Assembly: GCF_000217715.1 (NCBI RefSeq)
Contig: NC_015666.1
Coordinates: forward strand, 1,810,270-1,874,269
DNA: 64,000 nt
Source: Halopiger xanaduensis SH-6
Lineage (GTDB): Archaea > Halobacteriota > Halobacteria > Halobacteriales > Natrialbaceae
Direction of reading: 5' to 3'
Made by a program: the position numbers and the translations under genes. Shown here piece after piece: positions 47,787 through 55,915 of this stretch (its first letter is position 1; each line of letters starts with the position of its first letter). The notes under the pieces are model-generated. The model ran no database searches. It saw only the letters and a list, made by a program, of their open reading frames with translations, and was not told the DNA's origin.

Positions 47787-48437
47787 TTACTCTTGAGTCG
47801 TTATCAGAGTGCTTGCTACGAGGCGTCGAAGACCGCGCTGCAAACGCGATGAAACCGCTTGTCGGCTGACCTGGAGTTCGTCAGCGATATCGTCTTGCGT
47901 GGCTTTTCGCGGCGAATCGAAGTACCCACGAGAGTAGGCAAGTACCAATGCTGACCGCTGTCCCTCGGTTAAATCGAATTCTCGATCGGATTTGAGTGGC
48001 GAGAGTGCGTGGAGTTGGGTGAGTTCAATGAGGATATCATTCTCCCGGCAGTACGATTGGAATTCGGAGAGACTCTCTTGATCGCTACTTCTAACTTCAA
48101 ATGTCCAGTTCTTCTGTTCTCCCAGTCCGGAAAGGAGTGTGACTTCAGTGTTGACGATGGCGGTTAGAATGCTTTCGTGGTCGAGATTCCACTTGATGCG
48201 GACGAGCATCTCCTCCTCTAATTCGTCGATCTTTTTGAACTCATCAACCCCCTTATCATCACTCAAATCAGTTGTGAGCCCTCCAAGATTTTTCGAGTGA
48301 ATCCAGAAGTACGGTATGATGGCATCGTCCGTTGGAACAACGCGATCTAATTCAATGGTTACGTCTGGCAACTGTTCAAAAATTGTATTCAAAGGGAACT
48401 CGGGTTGTGGGACAGTAAATGAAGCTTCAATCGCCAT
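47787..48437 (-). CDS. HTH-10 regulator (module 2)
   Basis: A 216-aa protein of the same architecture as those at 11393 and 50649: TFTVPQPEFPLNTIFEQLPD, then the HTH-10 LTEGQRSALVLAYSRGYFDS and VSRQAVSSRLQRGLRRLVAS. It is more divergent and more AT-rich than the other two copies. Start MAIEASF matches MASEATF/MATEATF of the paralogues; 53 upstream codons were excluded. Confidence 0.85.
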   Translation of the reverse strand: MAIEASFTVPQPEFPLNTIFEQLPDVTIELDRVVPTDDAIIPYFWIHSKNLGGLTTDLSDDKGVDEFKKIDELEEEMLVRIKWNLDHESILTAIVNTEVTLLSGLGEQKNWTFEVRSSDQESLSEFQSYCRENDILIELTQLHALSPLKSDREFDLTEGQRSALVLAYSRGYFDSPRKATQDDIADELQVSRQAVSSRLQRGLRRLVASTLITTQE

Positions 48438-48650
48438 AGACTCGAGTAGTAGAAACCGCCTTTTGTGCTTCTCGCTGCTACTGCTTGTACTGAACTTCCG
48501 CTCTCTGGTTGTCCGAATTTTATCCCTTCGGTGAAATGCCTGTACTGAACGGCAACTACACGTGCGTACTGTTCGGTGTTCTCCAGGACATGACACTCAG
48601 ATTACTCCGTCACCAGAACCGCTTATGGAGCGAGGAGATGTCTCTCCTCT

Positions 48651-49370
48651 ATGACCGACTCGAGTAACGACGAGTTCGACCCAACAGCACCAGACCAGCG
48701 GGAGATCGGCCGCGAAATGGTTGACGACAGTACGGGGCTCGGTTCGGTGATGGCCCACGTCTATCGTGGAGAGATCGACCGAGTGGGGACGTGGCGACAG
48801 CGCCTCGACCAGACGACGACGTGGGCGGTGACGCTGATGGCAGCAATCTTGACGTGGGCGTTTTCGAGTACCGATAACCCGCACTATCTCTTGCTGATCG
48901 GGATCGTTGTCGTCACTATCTTTCTGGGCATCGAAGCACGGCGGTACCGGGACTACGATGTCTTTCGCTCTCGTGCTCGAGTCATCCAAGAGAACCTGTT
49001 CGCAAACGCCCTCGATCCGTCCCAAGGCACTGAAAGTCACGACTGGCGGGCGGAACTAAGTAGGGACTATCGCAGGCCGACGCTGAAAGTCTCGGTATCC
49101 GAAGCACTCGCAAACCGACTCCAGCGTGTGTACCTTGCGCTGCTCAGTGTCCTACTGGTCGCATGGGTCTTCAGGATTACAGCGTTCGCGCCGCGCCAAG
49201 ACTGGCTGACAACCGCTGAAATCGGCCGTATCCCCGGGATTGCTGTGGTTGCCATTGTGGGTGTGTTCTACGTCGTACTGCTTGGCGTTACCTTCTGGCC
49301 CCGTGAGCGCCATGCCAAGGGTGAATTCCGTGAAGGGGACCCAGACGACTGGAAAGAGACAGACCGATAA
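48651..49370 (+). CDS. DUF2270 membrane protein
   Basis: A 239-aa protein. Two helices near residues 58-75 and 82-98 (TTWAVTLMAAILTWAFSS, YLLLIGIVVVTIFLGIEARR) and two near 165-182 and 203-222 leave a soluble loop with YRDYDVFRSRARVIQENLFA. This is the DUF2270 pattern. The function is unknown. Located inside the island between two repeat copies. Confidence 0.85.
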   Translation: MTDSSNDEFDPTAPDQREIGREMVDDSTGLGSVMAHVYRGEIDRVGTWRQRLDQTTTWAVTLMAAILTWAFSSTDNPHYLLLIGIVVVTIFLGIEARRYRDYDVFRSRARVIQENLFANALDPSQGTESHDWRAELSRDYRRPTLKVSVSEALANRLQRVYLALLSVLLVAWVFRITAFAPRQDWLTTAEIGRIPGIAVVAIVGVFYVVLLGVTFWPRERHAKGEFREGDPDDWKETDR

Positions 49371-49488
49371 ATCCGCCCTCTGTACTGAACGATCACCACT
49401 TTCGCAGATCGAGCCGAATCTCGTGCTACAGTCGCGCCTTGTATGCAGCACGCTCGCAGAAACCTACCCAGTTTCCGTTAGAAGTCGC

Positions 49489-49542
49489 GTGCTGAATACA
49501 GAGGATGGATTCAGCACGACTGGTTCGTTTGTTTCACGCCGG
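49489..49542 (+). repeat. Dispersed repeat, copy B (best inverted ends)
   Basis: Begins CGTGCTGAATACAGAGGATG; its first 31 bp end in TTCAGCACG, giving a perfect 9-bp inverted repeat CGTGCTGAA / TTCAGCACG. It continues in register with copy A through TTTGTTTCACGCCG. Located between DUF2270 and the second HalOD1 gene. Confidence 0.65.
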
Positions 49543-49639
49543 ATCTACTGGATAGGGCATTCAGTAGACGTGCGAACTGACTGCTCGACAGGACGCGACT
49601 CACGAGTGAGGGAACAAACGCCGGTAGCCGGTTCGAATA

Positions 49640-49948
49640 CTACGCGTTTATCAGTAGTGGTTCTTCACTTGGGGCGATTCGAAGCTCGCCATCCGCATCA
49701 ATCTTCACTGTGTATCCCTGATACTCGAAGGCAAGTCGACACGGGGTTTCGGTCTCCTCAGCGCGGGCAACAAACGAATCCAGCGCTTCCGGATCCACGC
49801 TGTCCCACAATGGTTCGAGTTCGTCCGGCTCCTGTCCAGTCAACTCTGTGATGGTTTGGATCACTATGGCACTCGTTGATTGATCGGTGGCCTCTAAATC
49901 GACTTTGTACACGGGGATTATTTCATCCAAGTTGTCGTGGTTAGTCAT
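49640..49948 (-). CDS. HalOD1 domain protein
   Basis: A 102-aa protein: VYKVDLEATDQSTSAIVIQT, then ELEPLWDSVDPEALDSFVARA and RLAFEYQGYTVKIDADGELR, matching HalOD1 and the protein at 47358. It is monodomain and downstream of repeat copy B. Target and signal are unknown. Confidence 0.8.
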   Translation of the reverse strand: MTNHDNLDEIIPVYKVDLEATDQSTSAIVIQTITELTGQEPDELEPLWDSVDPEALDSFVARAEETETPCRLAFEYQGYTVKIDADGELRIAPSEEPLLINA

Positions 49949-50217
49949 GATGAGGAAACCGAGAAACTCGTCACTTATCCTGCAGTCTGAATAGTATCTC
50001 AGATATGAAAAACCTGATTACCAATCTATTTGGGACAATTACTGGTCAACCCCGTCCGAGAGATATACCGTCTGTACTGAACGTTGGCACCTGTGTCGTA
50101 GAAGACAGAGAGCTTCACAAGCCCAACTGCTCAGTATACGTGCGTATTGTTCGTCGCCCTCATTCCCTCAATGGAACGGTCTGGCACCAGACCAGAATGG
50201 AGAGCGGTTGATCGACG

Positions 50218-50577
50218 TTAGAGTTCGATCGGCGCTTCAAGTGTGGGGTCAACATCAACGATCGTAGACACGGTCGGCTGTATCCGCTCAAACTGCTCGG
50301 TCGGTTCGACGAGCTGTCGGTCCGGATCATAGGTAATAATCCCTTCCGAAGCTAGCTTTGGAAGGTGGACGTGATGGAGTGAGAGGTGAATCTCGGTTAG
50401 TACGTCCTCAGAGACCTCTGTAATTGACGTCTGATGGTTGTACTTGAGGACGGTTTGCGCAAGGTCATTCAGCGTTAGCGACCGCTGTTCTGCTGCGAGT
50501 ATCCCCAGCACGATCCGACGATGTTGGTGTTGACAGAGGTCGAGGACCGAATCGAAGGCGGAGGAAGCCTCACTCAT
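50218..50577 (-). CDS. DUF7344 regulator (module 3)
   Basis: A 119-aa protein, the same length as the copy at 10975, and clearly homologous over its full length: CQHQHRRIVLGILAAEQRSL, TSITEVSEDVLTEIHLSLHH, and the shared ending E-A-P-(L/I)-E-L. It follows an HTH-10 gene by 71 bp, the same order as in module 1. Confidence 0.85.
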   Translation of the reverse strand: MSEASSAFDSVLDLCQHQHRRIVLGILAAEQRSLTLNDLAQTVLKYNHQTSITEVSEDVLTEIHLSLHHVHLPKLASEGIITYDPDRQLVEPTEQFERIQPTVSTIVDVDPTLEAPIEL

Positions 50578-50648
50578 TATCTGTAGTGCAGACGACTGAC
50601 GCCAATCACACTGGCTTTTTCATATACAAACCGCTTTTACGTAGCCGA

Positions 50649-51305
50649 TCAAGATCGGTATTCGACAGCGGAGAGCGTACTCCCGAGGATGTGGTTGATC
50701 CCACCTCGGATGCGGGATCCAACGGCCTGTTGTGAGATGCCAAGCTCCTCACCGAGCACCTCTAGCGTGGCCTCACGAGGGGACTCAAAGTAGCCACGCT
50801 CGTAGGCGAGTACCAGCGCCTCTTGCTGGGTGTCGGTGAGGGCGGCTTCGGTCCCCGTTTCGACCGGTGTGAGCGCGTGCAACTCTGTCAGCGTGGTCGG
50901 GATGTCCAGTTCTCGACAGCGTTGTTGAAATTCGGCGATGTCGCTTCGGTCGTCACCGCGGATCTCGAACGTCCACTGGTGGTTCGTACCGGTGGCCTCG
51001 ATGAGCGGTACCTCCGTCTCCGCCAGTACGGTGAGCACGTCGTCGTAGTCCATTGCCCACTCGACTCGTAACAGATACTCGTCTTCGACGGAGTCCACGA
51101 GTCGAATCTCTTTCGTGCCGGGATGCTCGGTGAACGCGCTCTCAATGTCATCAACTTCGGTTCCCCGTACCCAGAAATAGGGAATCACTACGTCCCGTGC
51201 GGGGATAATGCGCTCAAGCTCAACCGTCACGTCCGGCAATTGGTTGAACACTGTCCCCAGCGGGAACTGGTCGGACGGAACCGTGAACGTCGCCTCAGTA
51301 GCCAT
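50649..51305 (-). CDS. HTH-10 regulator (module 3)
   Basis: A 218-aa protein very like the one at 11393: MATEATFTVPSDQFPLGTVF, IPARDVVIPYFWVRGTEVDD and the C-terminal HTH-10 AYERGYFESPREATLEVLGE with ISQQAVGSRIRGGINHIL. Conservation extends across both domains, so modules 1 and 3 probably come from a recent duplication or a shared transfer. Confidence 0.88.
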   Translation of the reverse strand: MATEATFTVPSDQFPLGTVFNQLPDVTVELERIIPARDVVIPYFWVRGTEVDDIESAFTEHPGTKEIRLVDSVEDEYLLRVEWAMDYDDVLTVLAETEVPLIEATGTNHQWTFEIRGDDRSDIAEFQQRCRELDIPTTLTELHALTPVETGTEAALTDTQQEALVLAYERGYFESPREATLEVLGEELGISQQAVGSRIRGGINHILGSTLSAVEYRS

Positions 51306-51709
51306 TGTCAGTACCAGTGGCTCCCACCGGGAAAGGTCTACGACCGAGTGCTCGTGACGCCGTTGTTCGTGGATGCCTGCTTTCTTGGACCATACCTCGA
51401 TTGTAGGTGAGTCTCAACACCAACAGTGGGATCAGTGATGAGGTGCTTGAGGTCGTTCTCTGCTTCCCTTGTAGTGAGCAGCTCATCGCATTTCGTTTCA
51501 TCTCGTATTGGAGAGATCACGCAGATTAGTACAGGACAAGCAAATAACGGTATGGTACAGAATCTCACTGATCACGATCAAGAACGCCGTGCTGAATACA
51601 GAGGATGGATGCACCACTATATCCCTTCATCTCCGTAATTTTCCCGAAATAGAAACGGACGAACTGACCGGGACATTTTGTGGCCAAGAACAGTCGGGGA
51701 GAAACCGGA
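51306..51709. other. 404-bp gap with repeat copy C
   Basis: No supported gene. A minus-strand reading (51568-51338, 76 codons) is not recognisable as a protein. A truncated copy of the dispersed repeat lies at 51588-51617. Confidence 0.5.
51588..51617 (+). repeat. Dispersed repeat, copy C (truncated)
   Basis: CGTGCTGAATACAGAGGATG then GATGCACCAC, losing the second inverted arm (TTCAGCACG) after the shared left half. Confidence 0.55.
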
Positions 51710-51958
51710 TTATTTGATCGACTGGAGAAATTCGTCCAGCGGATCTGTGAGTTCATCCACCTCCTCTCCGTTGATTTCAGCTGAGTACCGGATAATGACC
51801 ACATCCTTCTCATCAGTATGTCGGGCTTTATCAATATTCTCAACACCTTTCCAAATTCCTGTAACTTCAACTTGGCCATGTTTGGCGTGGTTGTACGTTT
51901 CACCACGGCTCACGACCATCTCTGAATCAGAACCCGGTAGATCGTCAGAATCGCCCAT
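51710..51958 (-). CDS. Conserved small haloarchaeal protein
   Basis: An 82-aa protein: SRGETYNHAKHGQVEVTGIW, VENIDKARHTDEKDVVIIRY and an acidic tail EEVDELTDPLDEFLQSIK. The fold looks like a small beta-rich domain. No family name can be assigned. The gene sits at the right edge of the AT-rich island. Confidence 0.55.
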   Translation of the reverse strand: MGDSDDLPGSDSEMVVSRGETYNHAKHGQVEVTGIWKGVENIDKARHTDEKDVVIIRYSAEINGEEVDELTDPLDEFLQSIK

Positions 51959-52077
51959 ACGAACCTCTGATAGCCGCTGAACCTTGTCCCTGTTGGTTGA
52001 TGTAGTCTATTGTTCGCCTCTACTGACCGTTCGCTCCTCCTCGTGAATCCGCCTTCGGCTTATGGCACATTCGCGCC

Positions 52078-52091
52078 CTGTATTCAGCACG
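52078..52091 (-). repeat. Dispersed repeat, inverted fragment (copy D)
   Basis: CTGTATTCAGCACG is the reverse complement of CGTGCTGAATACAG, the left end of copies B and C. Its flank CACATTCGCGCC matches the fragment at 12169-12195. It marks the right end of the island. Confidence 0.5.
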
Positions 52092-52190
52092 GCTTCGACA
52101 ACCGATCACCAATTAGGGATTTCAACGCGACCTATCGAGACGAATTACAGGCGCGGAGAACGATAGCAGCGCTGGACCGACGCTCGATCC

Positions 52191-52412
52191 CTACTGTTTC
52201 TGGCGTTCGGTTGCGAGTTCGAAGTTCCACACGAATCCGAAGTAGGCGACGATCCCGGCGAGCATGAGCGTGTAGTACACCAGCGTCGGCGGGCCGAGCA
52301 GGTAGTTGATGGTCTCGACGATCGTTACCCAGACGACGGCGAAGGCCAGATCCGTCAGGATTCCCCACCGTTCCTCGCGGGCAGTCTGGAGCCACTCGCG
52401 GACGCCGCTCAT
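52191..52412 (-). CDS. Small two-helix membrane protein
   Basis: A 73-aa protein with helices ILTDLAFAVVWVTIVETINY (about 18-37) and VYYTLMLAGIVAYFGFVWNF (about 45-64), and a charged tail. It is a conserved-looking small haloarchaeal membrane protein with no recognised family. GC content returns to the chromosomal average here. Confidence 0.65.
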   Translation of the reverse strand: MSGVREWLQTAREERWGILTDLAFAVVWVTIVETINYLLGPPTLVYYTLMLAGIVAYFGFVWNFELATERQKQ

Positions 52413-52580
52413 CGCTCGCTCACCCGGTCCGGTTCCCGTTTCCGTCTCCCATCGGCAGCAGTAACGGCGATCATTGTGCGACTATCTCGCACGCACCGGA
52501 AAAAGCCTATCGGCGCGCTCGAGCGGGGCGCTTTCGCCGCTGCACCTGTGACATGAACCCGTTGGGCGATCGCCTCACCA

Positions 52581-53057
52581 CTACGCGTCCCAGTACGGCA
52601 CGTCGTCGTCCATATCGTAATAGCCCTCGAGCGACCGCTCGTCCCGGCCGCCGGGCGGCGAGCCGACGAAGACGCCGAGTTTGTTCATCTCCGGGTAGAC
52701 GGTGACGTCGGGCTCGTTCATCGTCGAAATTGCCAGATAGCGCAGCGGTTTGTCGCCGTCGTTGACGACGCGGTGGCCGCCGCTCGCGTCCGCCGGCAGC
52801 GTCACGTAGTCGCCCGCCGTCAGCGGGGCGGGACCGTCGTCGGTCCGTAGCTGTCCGTCGCCGGCCAGCACGTACAGCGCCTCCTCGTTCGCCGTGTGGT
52901 AGTGGTAGGGCCACGAGCGGGTGCCGGGCGGGAGTTCGTAGAGACTACAGCCCAACTCGTCGGCGTCGACGGCGTTCGAGAGTTCCTTCCGGCGAAACGT
53001 CGTCTCCTCGCGATCGTACGCCTGCCACTCGAGGTCGCGTTCGTTGACTTTCTCCAT
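52581..53057 (-). CDS. Cupin domain protein
   Basis: A 158-aa single cupin. The metal-site motif PYHYHTANEEALYVLAGDGQ at about residues 49-68 is followed by GDYVTLPADASGGHRVVNDG near 82-101, the two conserved cupin boxes. A C-terminal extension of about 45 residues ends DMDDDVPYWDA. Similar proteins bind small sugars or metals; the substrate is not identifiable. Confidence 0.85.
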   Translation of the reverse strand: MEKVNERDLEWQAYDREETTFRRKELSNAVDADELGCSLYELPPGTRSWPYHYHTANEEALYVLAGDGQLRTDDGPAPLTAGDYVTLPADASGGHRVVNDGDKPLRYLAISTMNEPDVTVYPEMNKLGVFVGSPPGGRDERSLEGYYDMDDDVPYWDA

Positions 53058-53203
53058 AGGTTGTGCTGCACCCGCAGCCGGATAATGATACTCGAGCGAA
53101 ATGAACGGGTGCGGCGACGGCCGCTGTCACCGAAGCGCGCCGTCGGGCGTCCGCTGACCGCGAAAACGAAACCCCCTAACCGCGCCCGGGAGTGGGTACG
53201 AGC

Positions 53204-53806
53204 ATGCACGACGAACCCGACGTCGCCGTCCTCCGGCTCGGCCACCGGCCCGGACGCGACGACAGGATGACGACCCATGTCGGCCTCACGGCCCGCGCGC
53301 TGGGCGCCGACCGGGTCTGGTTCCCCGACAACGCCGGCCAGTCGCTCGAGACCGTCGCCGATATCACCGACCGCTTCGGCGGCCCGTTCGAGGCCGAACT
53401 GACGGACTCGCCGAAGGCGCTCATCCGCAACTGGGAGGGCCGAGTCGTCCACCTCACGATGTACGGCGAGCGCGTGCAGGACGTGGAAGACGACATTCGG
53501 GCAGCCCGCTCGAACGGGGACGAAAGCGAGAGCGACGTCGACAGCGAGGGCGACGACGAAGGCGAGCCGCTACTGATCGTCGTCGGCTCCGAGAAGGTCC
53601 CCTTCGACGTCTACGAGGAAGCCGACTGGAACGTCGGCGTCACGAACCAGCCCCACTCCGAAGTGGCCGGCCTCGCCGTCTTCCTCGACCGGCTGTTCGA
53701 AGGCCGCGAACTCGAGCAGGAGTGGGAAGGCGCCGACCGCACGGTAATTCCGATGGAGACGGGCAAGCGCGTCGAACCGGCAGGGGAGGAAGACGCGTCC
53801 GACTAG
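53204..53806 (+). CDS. tRNA (cytidine(56)-2'-O)-methyltransferase (aTrm56)
   Basis: Methylates the 2'-OH of C56 in the T-loop of archaeal tRNAs. A 200-aa SPOUT protein with VLRLGHRPGRDDRMTTHVGL at the N-terminus and the AdoMet knot LLIVVGSEKVPFDVYEEADW and VGVTNQPHSEVAGLAVFLDR. An Asp/Ser/Glu-rich insertion of about 18 residues precedes the knot. Start MHDEPDV used. It may belong with tfe (58489) in the archaeal arrangement, with an oxidase block inserted between (inference). Confidence 0.88.
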   Translation: MHDEPDVAVLRLGHRPGRDDRMTTHVGLTARALGADRVWFPDNAGQSLETVADITDRFGGPFEAELTDSPKALIRNWEGRVVHLTMYGERVQDVEDDIRAARSNGDESESDVDSEGDDEGEPLLIVVGSEKVPFDVYEEADWNVGVTNQPHSEVAGLAVFLDRLFEGRELEQEWEGADRTVIPMETGKRVEPAGEEDASD

Positions 53807-53957
53807 TCGACTCGCCGCTTTTTCGGTATTCGACGTCCGGAACAGCCTCGCGTCGCAGCAGCCGTGCTCTCGGTTCCGACGGCCACGAGGTGGTGATTTT
53901 CACGGGTTGTTGATCCCCCCAAAGCATCTGTACTAGAACGGAATAGCGGTCCGTATT

Positions 53958-55889
53958 GTGACGGAGGACGATGCGTTCACTCGCCGAAAATACTTGAAAT
54001 TGGCCGCGATCGGCGGCGCCAGCGCAGCGATCGCAGGGTGTAGCGAGTTCGGACGGGGCCAGGAATCACAGAACGCCTCGGAGTCGACGGACGAACCGCC
54101 GACGGTGGACGTCCCGGCACTCCGGATGGAAACTGCCGACTTCGCCTCCGTCCGGCAGTTTTCCAACCGGAACTACGAGCGAATGCACGCCTATCGAAAG
54201 CGACAGGCGATCGAGACGCTGCTGTCCGATCCGGCGGTCAACGACATCGTCACCGACTGGGTCGGCGGATTCGAAGCGTATGAAGTGCTCACGAACCATC
54301 TCGAGACGATTAGTCTCCAGGGACCGACGGACATGACCGTTCAGGTAGACGGGTTTCCCGACGGCGAGGAAGCCCAGTTCGACGTGACCGCGAAGAACCG
54401 ACGAACCGTCTACGGACTCGTCGACCGCCGTCGCGACGAGATCGTCGCCCTCCAGATCACCGACCCCCAGGACGTCGAGTGGACGGTGACCCAGACGCCC
54501 GGCCAGATGGTGATCGGCGAGGCGATCCACGACCTCGAGGTGGTCCGCGACGCCTTCGGCGACTTGAGCGAACGGGACTGGTATCCCTCGTGGAAGGGCG
54601 CAACCGGGGGGTACACCGGGCTCGGCCAGGCGGAGCTCCGACACGGCTACGGCGGCACCGCGGTCCTGCACGTAAAGGACGGCGACGAAGTACGGATAAT
54701 TAGCGCGTTTATCGACGGTTCGGACCCCGAAAACCCCGAGATCATCGAGGCCGCGGTGCTCGACCACGCCGTGGAGTTTCCGCCGTACGAACTCGCCGCG
54801 TCCATCGAACCGGCCTCGGAATCGGTGCTCGAGGCCGTCCCGGACGTACCGACCGAACAGCGCCCGTACTACACGGCCAATGAGGGGTACCACCGGATCG
54901 AACCGCCGTCGGAGTCGTTCGAACAGGACGGGTGGGAGATCGAGTGGACGCCCGCCGACACCCAGGGGGTAACCGTCGCGGCGTCGTTCCAGGGGAGCCC
55001 GGTATTCGAGGCGATGGACACGCCGTACACGTTCACGGGGTACTACCTCCCGCCGCGGGAGGGGCGGAACACGCGAGAGTGGTACTTCCCGGACGACGAC
55101 ACGGTGTTCAGCGGCGATCTCCTCTTCTGGGACATCCACTCGTCGAACCCTGGCGGCCCGGGGATGCTCGCAAAACTCGACTTTCCGGCCCGCGGCGAGA
55201 CGCCGACCGGGTTCCAACTCAAGAGTCACTTCCACTCGAGCGCGATCGGTCAGGAGAGCGTCGACTTTCACTCCGGGTTCCGCTTCGGCCCGTACAACTA
55301 CGATCTCGCGTACGAGTTCTACTCGGACGGCGTCCTGCTGCCCGTGTTCCGACGCGCCGGCCCGGGGTTCGTCACGCAGTTCGTTCGGAAGGTCGAAGAA
55401 TCCGCCGAGTCGTACGGCGAGAACGGCTCCTACGAGGAGCCGGTCGTCCAACACTACACGTCGGCCAAGGCTATCGACATCACGCCCGGCACCACGGACG
55501 GCGTCGCGGTGGAACTCTTCGACGGGGACGAGTGGACGACGCCCGAATCGGAGTTCTACCTCGAGGGCGAGCCGGGGATGATCGCCCGGTTCAGTAACCC
55601 CGACGGGACGGAAACGATCGACATTCCGCTCCGAGACGATCAGGAACTCGTCGTCGTCAGACGGGACGAGTCGGAGATCGGGCCGGGTGAGTATCAGGCC
55701 CAGCGGCTGTACGACGAGGAGATTCCCTCTCGCCACTATCACCCGGCACAGTACGTCGACGACCAGCCGATCCAGGGCGAACGGGTCATCGTCTGGCTGC
55801 TCATGCTCGGAGCGATCGGTCAGATGCCCCACCCGTCGGGAACGTCGAACTTCGTCACGAAAGGGCGGATGGAGCTGTCAGGATACTAA
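53958..55889 (+). CDS. Exported copper amine oxidase-like protein
   Basis: A 643-aa protein with a twin-arginine, lipobox N-terminus (RRKYLKLAAIGG, AGC at C28). The middle and C-terminal parts resemble copper amine oxidases: a candidate TPQ tyrosine in YNYDL at Y448 and surrounding GPYNYDLAYEFYSDGVLLPV. Where the HxH copper ligands are expected, VQHYT (V497-Q498-H499) keeps only one His, and the C-terminal His position (near G621) is not obvious. It may therefore be a non-copper homologue. GTG start. A DyP-like gene follows after 26 bp. Confidence 0.6.
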   Translation: MTEDDAFTRRKYLKLAAIGGASAAIAGCSEFGRGQESQNASESTDEPPTVDVPALRMETADFASVRQFSNRNYERMHAYRKRQAIETLLSDPAVNDIVTDWVGGFEAYEVLTNHLETISLQGPTDMTVQVDGFPDGEEAQFDVTAKNRRTVYGLVDRRRDEIVALQITDPQDVEWTVTQTPGQMVIGEAIHDLEVVRDAFGDLSERDWYPSWKGATGGYTGLGQAELRHGYGGTAVLHVKDGDEVRIISAFIDGSDPENPEIIEAAVLDHAVEFPPYELAASIEPASESVLEAVPDVPTEQRPYYTANEGYHRIEPPSESFEQDGWEIEWTPADTQGVTVAASFQGSPVFEAMDTPYTFTGYYLPPREGRNTREWYFPDDDTVFSGDLLFWDIHSSNPGGPGMLAKLDFPARGETPTGFQLKSHFHSSAIGQESVDFHSGFRFGPYNYDLAYEFYSDGVLLPVFRRAGPGFVTQFVRKVEESAESYGENGSYEEPVVQHYTSAKAIDITPGTTDGVAVELFDGDEWTTPESEFYLEGEPGMIARFSNPDGTETIDIPLRDDQELVVVRRDESEIGPGEYQAQRLYDEEIPSRHYHPAQYVDDQPIQGERVIVWLLMLGAIGQMPHPSGTSNFVTKGRMELSGY

Positions 55890-55915
55890 TATTCTGGGGA
55901 GACTGGATCGCCGAT

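Noticed and set aside
50005-50211. 68-codon plus-strand ORF in the island
   Set aside because: Covers the scattered repeat words (CTGTACTGAACG, ACGTGCGTATTGTTCG) and lacks promoter or domain support.
46673-52200. Complete insertion sequence or transposase
   Set aside because: Repeat ends suggest mobility, but no DDE/DEDD, serine or tyrosine transposase motif was found in any frame of the island.
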